Part shown: piece after piece, positions 43,458-50,938 of the stretch
How positions within the stretch are numbered: the stretch's first letter is position 1
Layout: every line of letters begins with the position of its first letter
NCBI GenBank assembly: GCA_963666705.2
Contig: CAXXKO010000016.1
Span: forward strand, 220,678 to 284,677
Length of the DNA stretch: 64,000 bases
Direction: 5' to 3'
From: G963666705 sp963666705
GTDB lineage: Bacteria; Pseudomonadota; Alphaproteobacteria; CADEGL01
Notes under the pieces: model-generated
Told to the model about the DNA's origin: nothing
Databases searched by the model: none
What the model saw: only the letters and a program-made list of their open reading frames with translations
Program-made: the position numbers and the translations under genes

Positions 43458-43464
43458 GCGGCCC

Positions 43465-43812
43465 ATGGAAATCGGTGACGCGGCATTCTGCCTGGAGAAG
43501 CTGGGCAACCCCAAGCGGTTGGAAATCGTGCGCCTGCTGGTGCGCTCGGGGCCAGAGGGGCTGACCGTGGGCGCGGTGCAGCGCCATCTCGGCATCCCCG
43601 GCTCGACCCTGTCCCATCACATCCAGCACCTGGTCCATGCGGGCCTCGTGCGCCAGACGCGCGAGGGGCGGGTGCTGCGCTGCACGCCCAACCTCGCACT
43701 CCTGCGGGCCCTCGTGGATCTGCTGCTGGCGGAGTGCTGCGCCGGCTTGCCGGCACCGGCGGCGGACTGCCCGGGGACCCACGCCCAGGCCGAATTGTCG
43801 GACGCGGGCTGA
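43465..43812 (+). CDS. ArsR-family transcriptional regulator
   Basis: A 115-residue winged-helix protein: LEKLGNPKRLEIVRLLVRSG, recognition helix GAVQRHLGIPGSTLSHHIQH, wing LVRQTREGRVLRC. C-terminal Cys residues (AECC and DCPG) could sense thiol-reactive compounds or metal(loid)s. It probably represses itself and the permease 93 bp downstream. A palindromic operator and a close promoter precede it. Confidence 0.88.
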   Translation: MEIGDAAFCLEKLGNPKRLEIVRLLVRSGPEGLTVGAVQRHLGIPGSTLSHHIQHLVHAGLVRQTREGRVLRCTPNLALLRALVDLLLAECCAGLPAPAADCPGTHAQAELSDAG

Positions 43813-43905
43813 GGCCGCCGGCGGCGAAGGCATGGATGGGCCGATGCGCGAGAACAATACCATGATTCCGGATCATTCGAACCTTATCGGGTGGGAGGGA
43901 CGGCG

Positions 43906-44949
43906 ATGACGGCCTTGATTCTGGCGGCGCGCAACTCGCGGGCCGCGCGCTGGGCCCAGGACCGGGTTCTCCTGGCCCTCGCCCTCTTCTTCGCGGGCCT
44001 CCTGGCCATCGATCCGGCCCAGGCGCTGGCGAGCGGGGCCTTCGTGGTCGACGCGCTGCTCGGCATCGCACCCTTCCTCGCCCTCTCGGTCGGGCTCGCC
44101 GCCTGGCTCAAGGCCGCCGGCGCGGACCGCCTTATGGCCCGCTTGATCGGCCGCGCGCCCCTTCTCATGGTCCTCGTGGCGGCGACGGCCGAGGCCCTTT
44201 CGCCCTTCTGCTCCTGCGGCGTGATCCCGGTGGTGGCGGGGCTCCTGGCCGCGGGCGTGCCGCTCGCCCCGGTCATGGCCTTCTGGATATCCTCGCCGCT
44301 GATGTCGCCCGAGCAGTTCGTGCTCATTGCCGCCACAATCGGCACCGGATTCGCGGTGGCCAAGACAGTCGCGGCCTTCGCCATCGGCCTCGCGGGCGGC
44401 TTGGCCACCCTCGGCCTCGTCCGCCTGGGCTTCTTCGCCAACCCATTGAACGCCGGGGCCGCCGGAAGTTGCGGGCCCGCATGCGGCGGCGGGCCGGGTG
44501 AGCCCGAGGTTCGCTGGGCCTTCTGGCGCGCGCCGGCGCGGCGCCAGGCGTTCGGGCGCGAGGCGTGCGACATCAGCGTCTTCCTCGGCAAGTGGCTGGC
44601 GCTCGCCTTTGCCATCGAGAGCCTGATGGTGGTCTACCTGCCGCCGTCGCTGATCGCGGGGCACCTGAGCGCCGACAGCGTCTTCGCCATCCCCATCGCC
44701 GTGGCGGTCGGCGTGCCGGCCTACCTGAACGGCTACGCCGCCATCCCGGTGGTGGCGGAGCTGCTGGCGATGGGCATGGCGCCGGGTGCCGGCCTCGCCT
44801 TCATGCTGGCCGGCGGCGTGACCAGCATCCCCGCCGCCATGGCCGTCCTGGCCATCGCGCGCAAGCCGGTGTTCGGCCTCTACATCACCATCGCCATCCT
44901 CGGCTCCCTCGCCTTCGGCTACGCCTATCAGGCGGTGCCCATCGTCTAG
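43906..44949 (+). CDS. Permease of the ArsP/YraQ (DUF318) family
   Basis: A 347-residue polytopic membrane protein in two similar halves. The family signature AEALSPFCSCGVIPVVAGLL is in the first half and GVPAYLNGYAAIPVVAEL in the second. A Cys-rich cytoplasmic loop (GSCGPACGGG) separates them. Relatives export organoarsenicals or have unknown substrates. It is paired with an ArsR-type regulator, which supports efflux of a toxic compound. GGGAGGG precedes ATG 43906. The stop TAG is the first codon of repeat copy D. Confidence 0.85.
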   Translation: MTALILAARNSRAARWAQDRVLLALALFFAGLLAIDPAQALASGAFVVDALLGIAPFLALSVGLAAWLKAAGADRLMARLIGRAPLLMVLVAATAEALSPFCSCGVIPVVAGLLAAGVPLAPVMAFWISSPLMSPEQFVLIAATIGTGFAVAKTVAAFAIGLAGGLATLGLVRLGFFANPLNAGAAGSCGPACGGGPGEPEVRWAFWRAPARRQAFGREACDISVFLGKWLALAFAIESLMVVYLPPSLIAGHLSADSVFAIPIAVAVGVPAYLNGYAAIPVVAELLAMGMAPGAGLAFMLAGGVTSIPAAMAVLAIARKPVFGLYITIAILGSLAFGYAYQAVPIV

Positions 44950-45063
44950 AGCGGTTCCAGCTCGACTGGAACCGCTCCAGGCCTCGAGGCGGCCCGCCGG
45001 TCGTCCGGCGCGCCCGCGCAGGCGCGGACCATTCGGTCCGCTGCCGCGAGCGACAAGAAAGCG
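44946..45063. repeat. Dispersed palindromic repeat, copy D
   Basis: It starts CTAGAGCGGTTCCAGCTC; the first ~30 bases form a hairpin (GCGGTTCCAG / CTGGAACCGC). The right end is missing because copy E follows in tandem. It provides the stop codon of the permease gene. Confidence 0.88.
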
Positions 45064-45207
45064 AGAGTGGTTCCAGCTCGACTGGAACCGCTCCAGGCCT
45101 CGAGGCGGCCCGCCGGTCGTCCGGCGCGCCCGCGCAGGCGCGGACCATTCGGTCCGCTGCCGCGAGCGACAAGAAAGCGAGTCCATTCCAAATGGATCCG
45201 CTCTCGT
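45064..45207. repeat. Dispersed palindromic repeat, copy E (tandem with D)
   Basis: A ~144-bp copy whose first ~110 bases are the same as copy D. It then ends TCCATTCCAAATGGATCCGC, similar to the end of copy A. Confidence 0.88.
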
Positions 45208-45282
45208 GGCGCGGGCTTGACGCGGGCGGGCGGCGGCACCCAAGGTCGGGTCGCGCAACATCCACCATACGGGCCCCTTGCC

Positions 45283-45972
45283 GTGAAGTCGCCGTTCCCC
45301 GTCCCCTACCACTGGACCCTCCGCACCTGGGTCGGCCGGCACCCCGGGCTCTTCGCCGCGATCTACCGTCTGGGCAACCGCGACGAGGAGCGCCTCTGCG
45401 GGCCGGAGACGGATTTCGTCATCGACGGCTTCCCGCGCTCGGGCAACAGCTTCGCGCACTACGCGCTCGTCCACAGCGCCCGCCGGGACCTGCGCTTCGG
45501 CCTTCACATCCACACCCCGGCGCCGGTCATCATCGCCGCCAAGCTGGGCATCCCGGCGCTCGTGGTCCTGCGCGAGCCGGCGGACGCCGTCGCCGGGGCG
45601 CTGGTGAAGAACCCGCGCTTCCGCGCCCCCGACCTCTTGCGCGCCTACCGCCTCTACTATGCGAGCCTGCTGCCACTGGCCGCCCATTTCGAGGTCTCGC
45701 CCTTCGCGTGCGCGATCCAGGATTTCGGCGCCATCATCGCGCGCGTCAACGCCCGCTTCGGCACCGATTTCGCCCCCCTCGACAAGGACAAGCAGACGGC
45801 CATCACGCCCGCCTTCCTGGCCATGGAGCGCGTCCTGAGGCGCCCCGCCCCCCGCGCCGACCCCGAGGCGGCCATCGCCGCCCACCCCCGGCTCCTGGAA
45901 CGCGCGCGCGAAGCCCACGCCCGCTTCCGCGCCCTGGCCCCGCCGTCGGCGGTCGCCGATTTGGGCTCCTAA
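45283..45972 (+). CDS. Sulfotransferase-like P-loop protein
   Basis: A 229-residue protein. The PAPS-binding-like P-loop is IDGFPRSGNSFAHYALVH, and the second motif, VVLREPADAVAGALVKNP, resembles the 3'-phosphate-binding region of sulfotransferases. The acceptor is unknown. GTG 45283 (VKSPFPVPYHWTLRTWVG) is the chosen start because upstream sequence is repeat DNA read in frame. It overlaps the convergent alkyltransferase-like gene by 4 bp. Confidence 0.75.
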   Translation: MKSPFPVPYHWTLRTWVGRHPGLFAAIYRLGNRDEERLCGPETDFVIDGFPRSGNSFAHYALVHSARRDLRFGLHIHTPAPVIIAAKLGIPALVVLREPADAVAGALVKNPRFRAPDLLRAYRLYYASLLPLAAHFEVSPFACAIQDFGAIIARVNARFGTDFAPLDKDKQTAITPAFLAMERVLRRPAPRADPEAAIAAHPRLLERAREAHARFRALAPPSAVADLGS

Positions 45973-46340
45973 TCCGCGTCGGGCTCATACCCGTGGGCCG
46001 CGAGCCAGGCCCAGCTCGGGCCGGGCCAGCGCACGGCACCGAAATCCACCCGCCCCAGGGCATCGAAGCCCACGCCCTCGGCCTCCAGCAGGCGTTGCTG
46101 CGTCGCCGTCCCGCCACCGCCCCGGCGCTCGCTGATGCGGCTCTGGCTGTTGATGACCCGGTGCCAGGGCACGCCGCTCCCTCCCGGGACGGCCGCCATG
46201 GCATAGCCCGCCATGCGCGCGCCGCAGCCGGCGAGCCGGGCGATCTGGCCGTAGCTCGCCACCTGGCCCGGCGGGATGAGGCGCACGAGGGCGTAAACCC
46301 GGTCGTAGCGCGATCCCTTGGCCGCGCCCTCGCTCCCCAT
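45969..46340 (-). CDS. Alkyltransferase-like (ATL) protein, MGMT family
   Basis: A 123-residue MGMT-type DNA-binding domain: DRVYALVRLIPPGQVASYGQ, IARLAGCGARMAGYAMAAV and PWHRVINSQSRIS. The active-site PCHRV of methyltransferases is PWHRV here, the Trp form that defines ATL proteins. ATLs bind O6-alkylguanine and hand it to nucleotide excision repair. A G-rich ribosome site lies upstream of ATG 46340. It is divergent from the PCuAC-like gene. Confidence 0.92.
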   Translation of the reverse strand: MGSEGAAKGSRYDRVYALVRLIPPGQVASYGQIARLAGCGARMAGYAMAAVPGGSGVPWHRVINSQSRISERRGGGGTATQQRLLEAEGVGFDALGRVDFGAVRWPGPSWAWLAAHGYEPDAD

Positions 46341-46464
46341 GCTCCCCCTCCCCTGCGCGCGTCGCCGCCCGGCGGCGGTATTAAGGGATTCTTTAACACA
46401 GCCGGTGCATGATTCGAGCCTGGGTGCGCGTGGGTACCCGGATAAAGCGGCGGAGGAACACGAC

Positions 46465-46908
46465 ATGGCGCGCACGGCTTTGACACTGGCACTGGCGATC
46501 GGGCTGGCCCTTTCCGCGTCCGTGGGCGCGCGCGCGTCCGACCTCATCCATATCGACCGCGCCTGGGCCGCGCCGAGTTGGGGCGCGGACGAGCCGGGCG
46601 TGCTCTTCCTGAGAATCGTCAACCAGGGCGCTCTTCCCGACCGCCTGATCGTGATCCACAGCGACGCGGCGGCGGCGGCGCGCATCGGCGGCGGCAAGCC
46701 GCTCGCCGCCATCCCCCTCGACCCCGGCCGCACCCTGCGCCCCGACCATGCCGGCACCTATATCGAGCTGATCGGCCTCTCGGCACCGCTGGAAAGCGGC
46801 ACCACCCTCCCCCTGCGCCTCCAGTTCGAGCGTGCCGGCTTCATCGATGTCGAGGTCCCCGTCGGCGCCACCGGCGAAGTCGCCATGGCCCCCGCCAAGG
46901 CCGACTGA
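46465..46908 (+). CDS. PCu(A)C-like periplasmic protein without copper ligands
   Basis: A 147-residue protein with a signal peptide (LTLALAIGLALSASVGARAS) and a PCu(A)C fold pattern: IDRAWAAPSWGADEPGVLFL, IVNQGALPDRLIVIHS, TYIELIGLSAPLESGTTLPL and FIDVEVPV. PCu(A)C delivers Cu(I) to cytochrome oxidase through the motif H(M)x10Mx21HxM. Here the Met and most His positions are absent (HLMLMGL reads YIELIGL), so copper binding of the usual kind is unlikely. GGAGG precedes the ATG. Confidence 0.75.
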   Translation: MARTALTLALAIGLALSASVGARASDLIHIDRAWAAPSWGADEPGVLFLRIVNQGALPDRLIVIHSDAAAAARIGGGKPLAAIPLDPGRTLRPDHAGTYIELIGLSAPLESGTTLPLRLQFERAGFIDVEVPVGATGEVAMAPAKAD

Positions 46909-47009
46909 CCGGCTCCCGCCCGGCCCGGTCGCGGAGAGCCCCGCCCCCACCCCCTTGCACGACCCCCACTTGCGGCTAAGCTGCGAGCCGCAACTCTGTG
47001 GGGGCACCC

Positions 47010-48695
47010 ATGCCCTGTGCGTTTCATGCCAAGCGGCCGTACCCGTTCCGCAAGCTCGGTCCGGGCTGCCAGTTCGCCGAGGACCCGGACCACCCGCTGG
47101 TCGAGTCCGGCGGCGCGCAATGGTGCCGCTTCCACCTGCCGCTCGACGCGCCGGACGCGGACGGGGTTCGCAAGGCGGACTGGGACGAGACGGCGGTCGC
47201 GGCCTTCAACGACGCCGTCTTCGCCCACATCGACGCGGCCAAGGCGGCCGGTGAAGTCGCCGACCTGACCGGCGTCGTCTTCCCCGGCGGCATCGCCTTC
47301 GATCGCTATCGCGGCGAAGAGGCCGCGCTACCAGCTATTTGCTTCATTGAGGCCCATTTCGGGGGCGACGCCGATTTCAGCGAGGCCCATTTCGGCGGCA
47401 CCACCGATTTCCGCTTCGGCCGCACCGCCAATTTCCGCGAGGCCCGTTTCGGCCGCACCGCCAATTTCCGCGTGGCCTATTTCAGCGAGGCCCATTTCGG
47501 CGGCGACGCCAATTTCCGCGAGGCCCGTTTCGGCCGCACCGCCGATTTCCGCGAGGCCTATTTCAGCGAGGCCCATTTCGGCGGCGACGCCAATTTCCGC
47601 GAGGCCCGTTTCGGCGACGACGCCAATTTCCGCGAGGCCCATTTCGGCCGCACCGCCGATTTCAGCGAGGTCCATTTCGGCGGCACCACCGATTTCCGCG
47701 AGGCCCATTTCGGCGGCACCACCGATTTCCGCGAGGCCCATTTCGGCGGCACCCACAATTTCCGCTTCCTCGGCGGCACCGATTTCCGCGAGGCCCATTT
47801 CGGCGACTACGTCGATTTCCGCGAGGCCCATTTCGGCGGCACCGCCAATTTCCGCGAGGACCATTTCGGCGGCAACGCCTATTTCTCGGGAGCAGCCGAG
47901 GATGGGCGGGCCAGCGAGCGGCGCGAGACGGTGGCGCTCGAGAGCCGGCCGGGCGATGAGGGGGAAACCCTGACCGCGGGCGCGATCACCGCGCCCGCGC
48001 GGGTGGCGCGAAACGATTTCCAGCGGGCGGATTTCTCCCGCGCTTGGTTCGGTGGACCCGCCGTCTTCAGCAACCGCCGCTTCACCGACACCACAAAGTT
48101 CGTCGGCGCGACGTTCGACCGGGCGCCCCGGTTCCACAACGCCGTGCTGCACCAGGACACGGATTTCACGAAAGCGGAGTTCCTCGACAAAAGTGGGGAG
48201 GCGGCGCCTGCCTACCGCACCCTCAAGCTCGCCATGGAGCAGGTGCGGGCGCGGGACGAAGAGGGGATGTTCTACGCGCTGGAGATGGAGAGCCGGCGAC
48301 GGCGCGACGATACGCCCAAGGCGGTGTGGCTGTTCTCACTCCTCTACAAGGCCGGCTCCGACTACGGGCGGAGCCTCGTCCGGCCGCTCGTGCTGCTGGG
48401 CGGCGTGACGTTTCTCTTCTATCTGCTCTACGCGGCGCTCGGGGCCGATGGGTGGGAAGTCGACCTGAGTGCGCCCCTGCGCCTCGCCATGGAGCAGATC
48501 GTGCGGCCCTTCGCGCTGCCCACCGTCGATTACGCGCGCGCGGCGAGCACTTCCGAATACGCCGCATGGGCGCAAGCCCTAGTCGACAACGCGCCCTTCG
48601 TCGCGCGGGCGCTGGGACTGATCCAGTCGCTCGCGAGCCTCGGCCTCATCGCGCTGTTCGTGCTCGCGCTCCGTCGGCGGTTCCGCATGGCGTGA
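47010..48695 (+). CDS. Pentapeptide-repeat membrane protein
   Basis: A 561-residue protein. The N-terminal ~45 residues carry two C-x2-H pairs (CAFH and CRFH), possibly a zinc site. Residues ~110-290 are pentapeptide-type repeats (units such as FREAHFGGTADFSEAHFGG), forming a right-handed beta-helix; their DNA is a nearly regular 15/30-bp tandem repeat. A short second block (ADFSRAWFGGPAVFSNRRFT) follows. Two membrane segments lie at the C-terminus (LVLLGGVTFLFYLLYAALGA and ALGLIQSLASLGLIALFVLA). ATG 47010 has GGGGG 5-6 bases upstream. Function is unknown. Confidence 0.8.
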   Translation: MPCAFHAKRPYPFRKLGPGCQFAEDPDHPLVESGGAQWCRFHLPLDAPDADGVRKADWDETAVAAFNDAVFAHIDAAKAAGEVADLTGVVFPGGIAFDRYRGEEAALPAICFIEAHFGGDADFSEAHFGGTTDFRFGRTANFREARFGRTANFRVAYFSEAHFGGDANFREARFGRTADFREAYFSEAHFGGDANFREARFGDDANFREAHFGRTADFSEVHFGGTTDFREAHFGGTTDFREAHFGGTHNFRFLGGTDFREAHFGDYVDFREAHFGGTANFREDHFGGNAYFSGAAEDGRASERRETVALESRPGDEGETLTAGAITAPARVARNDFQRADFSRAWFGGPAVFSNRRFTDTTKFVGATFDRAPRFHNAVLHQDTDFTKAEFLDKSGEAAPAYRTLKLAMEQVRARDEEGMFYALEMESRRRRDDTPKAVWLFSLLYKAGSDYGRSLVRPLVLLGGVTFLFYLLYAALGADGWEVDLSAPLRLAMEQIVRPFALPTVDYARAASTSEYAAWAQALVDNAPFVARALGLIQSLASLGLIALFVLALRRRFRMA

Positions 48696-48721
48696 GGGCG
48701 CGTGCCGCGGGCAGCGTCGAT

Positions 48722-49036
48722 TTCACCACCAAGGCACCAAGGAATGCACGGCCGAGCGCCGACGGGTGCGCCGGCCGACAACTTGGTGTCTTGGTGCCTT
48801 GGTGGTTCGTTACTTTTTGGCGGCCGTCTCACATTCCCGCTTCGCGGGGCTCATTCTCCGCCCCTCACCCTCCCGCTTCGCGGGTCCCTCCCTCTCCCGG
48901 CGGGAGAGGGTTGGGGTGAGGGATTGGGAAGGGCCGCCCGGATTTCACCACCAAAGCACCAAGGCACCACGGAATGCACGGCCGGGCGCTGGTGCGCGCG
49001 CTGGCCGACAACTTGGTGCCTTGGTGCCTTGGTGGT
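48722..49036. repeat. Two copies of an inverted CACCAAGG repeat with a hairpin between them
   Basis: Copies at 48722-48806 and 48943-49036 each have arms of the type CACCACCAAGGCACCAAG and CTTGGTGCCTTGGTGG around a centre (aatgcacggccg). Between them lies a CCCTCTCCCG / CGGGAGAGGG hairpin (48890-48910) similar to the one at 38201. This fills the 361 bp between the pentapeptide gene and the convergent acyl-CoA synthetase gene. Confidence 0.75.
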
Positions 49037-49056
49037 CCAGAACTTTTCGGACGCCC

Positions 49057-50670
49057 TCACCCCACCCCGATCTGCTCGATGAGCTTGCCCTTGATGATCT
49101 TGCGGCTCGCGGTCATGGGCATGGCGGCGACCACCTCCACGCGCTCGGGCCAGCGCAGCTTCGCGATGCCCTTGGACGCCAGGTAGGCGCGCATATCCTC
49201 CAGAGTCAGGGCGGCGCCGGGGCTGAGGACGACGACGAGGCAGGCGCGCTCGCCCAACACCGCGTCCGGCACCGGCACGATGGCCGACTGGGCGACGGCC
49301 GGGTGCGCGTCCATGGCCAGCTCGACATCCACCGGGTTGATCTTCACCCCACCCCGGATGATGACGTCCCTGGCCCGCCCGGAGATGGCGACATGGCCGT
49401 CCCCATCGAGGCTCGCCAGATCGCCGGTGCGGAACCAGCCGTCGGGGCGGAAGGACTTGGCGTTGGCCTCCTCGTTGCCGAAATAGCCCGCGAACTGATA
49501 CGGGCCTCGGGTCTCCAGGTGGCCCTCCTCGCCGGGCGGGAGAAGGGCGCCGTCGTCGCCCACGACGCGCGCCTCGTGCCCGTTCCACGCCACGCCCACG
49601 CGTGAGAGCCGCTTGGACCGAGGCGAATCGAGGGGCGGCATGACGGGGAGCAGCACCTCGCTCATGCCCCAGAGCTGATAGGCCCTCCCGTTCGTGCAAG
49701 CGTCGTCGATGATGCGCACCGCCTCCACCGGCGTGGGCGCGCCGCCGATATAGCTGCGCGCGAGGGTGCGCGTCACCTCGGGCCCCCACAGGCCGGCCTT
49801 CTCGCCCATGAAGACATGCACCGGGCCGCCGCAGAAGACGGTCGCGCGGGTGCGCTGGATCGTCTCGGCCAGGGCGGCGGGGGAATAGGCCGCCATGGTG
49901 GCGCTCGCCGCCCCCGCCGCCAGGGTGGTGACGACGATGATGAGGCCGAAGGCGTGGGTATAGGCGGGCGCGCACATCACCACGTCCGCGGACGAGAGGA
50001 CGAAGGTGGCCCGCCCGCCGGCGCAGGCGGCGGAGAGGGTGCGGTGGGTGTGGAGAATCGCCTTGGGCGCCGCCGAGGTGCCCGAGGTGAAGGCGAGGAC
50101 GGCCGGGTCGTCCGCGTCCGGCGGGTCCGCGATCTCCACGATCTCGGACGCGACCAAATCCTCGAATCGAATGCCGCCCGCCAGGGTGTCGCCCAAGGCG
50201 ATCACGATCTCCAGCGCGGGCAGGGCGTCGCATAGGCCGGCCATGACCGGGCCCACGTCGTAGCCCTCCATGCCCGCGAAGCAGATCACCGCCCTGGCCC
50301 CGCCATGGGCCAGCAGGGGCTCGAGCTCGGCCGCCCGGTAGGGCATGGGCAGCATGCAGGGGACGGCGCCCACGATCTGGATGCCGAGGAAGACGGCCAG
50401 GAAATCGGGAGTGTTGGGAAGCTGGACGCCGATCACGTCGCCGCGCCCGAGCCCGAGGCCGAGGAGGCCCGAGGCGAAGCGCCGCGCCCGGTCGTCGAGC
50501 GCGGCGTAGGTGAGTGTCCCATCGGGGCCGATGGCGGCGGGGGCGTCCGGCGTCGCCGCGGCCCAGCCCGCCACCCAGCCGTGCGCCACCTCGTCCGTCC
50601 ACCACCCGGCGTCCATATAGCGCCGCGCCAATTCGGGTGAATGGCGCGGGGCCGATGCGAGCGGAGCCAT
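49057..50670 (-). CDS. AMP-dependent acyl-CoA synthetase/ligase
   Basis: A 537-residue ANL-family enzyme, full length. Adenylate-forming core motifs: P-loop FTSGTSAAPKAILHTHR (slightly altered from YTSGTTGxPKG), YQLWGMSEV, GWFRTGDLASLDGDGHVAIS, hinge and lid GRARDVIIRGGVKINPVDVE, and the catalytic Lys near SRKIIKGKLIEQ. It activates an unknown carboxylic acid to its CoA thioester. GGGGAGG precedes ATG 50670. It is the third ANL gene or fragment in the window. Confidence 0.9.
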   Translation of the reverse strand: MAPLASAPRHSPELARRYMDAGWWTDEVAHGWVAGWAAATPDAPAAIGPDGTLTYAALDDRARRFASGLLGLGLGRGDVIGVQLPNTPDFLAVFLGIQIVGAVPCMLPMPYRAAELEPLLAHGGARAVICFAGMEGYDVGPVMAGLCDALPALEIVIALGDTLAGGIRFEDLVASEIVEIADPPDADDPAVLAFTSGTSAAPKAILHTHRTLSAACAGGRATFVLSSADVVMCAPAYTHAFGLIIVVTTLAAGAASATMAAYSPAALAETIQRTRATVFCGGPVHVFMGEKAGLWGPEVTRTLARSYIGGAPTPVEAVRIIDDACTNGRAYQLWGMSEVLLPVMPPLDSPRSKRLSRVGVAWNGHEARVVGDDGALLPPGEEGHLETRGPYQFAGYFGNEEANAKSFRPDGWFRTGDLASLDGDGHVAISGRARDVIIRGGVKINPVDVELAMDAHPAVAQSAIVPVPDAVLGERACLVVVLSPGAALTLEDMRAYLASKGIAKLRWPERVEVVAAMPMTASRKIIKGKLIEQIGVG

Positions 50671-50782
50671 GCGCCGCCTCCCCAGTTCCGTCTCCCGGGC
50701 GCCGATGTTAGCCGCTGTCGGTCGCTGTTGCCACAGGATGCGGTCCGGGCCTAGGCTGGGGCGGTTCCGCTGCGTTATATCA

Positions 50783-50921
50783 GACGGCGATGAGCTTGAC
50801 TCATCGCCGTCTGGCAAGCGCGATCGCGCGCCCGAGCTTATGCGAGGCAAGCCAAGGCCGCGGATGCGGCCGCCCGGCGCTTGAGGGAACATACGATCGG
50901 TCTCCCTTAAGGCCGATCGGT
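50783..50921. repeat. Intergenic repeat family 2, copy 2, with a perfect 14-bp palindrome
   Basis: It has the same block order as 42019-42117. It contains a perfect stem CAGACGGCGATGAG / CTCATCGCCGTCTG (50781-50794 and 50800-50813, loop CTTGA) and ends with the hairpin CGATCGG / CCGATCG. It occupies the region between the acyl-CoA synthetase gene and the divergent desaturase gene. Confidence 0.65.
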
Positions 50922-50938
50922 ATTGGGGATTGGGTTCG

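Noticed and set aside
44565..46412. Plus-strand open frame of ~615 codons across permease, repeats and sulfotransferase genes
   Set aside because: It crosses three real features in another frame and has no motif; a by-product of high GC content.
47344..47890. Regular short DNA repeats that could suggest a CRISPR array
   Set aside because: The units are 15/30 bp, have no unique spacers, and encode in-frame pentapeptide repeats.
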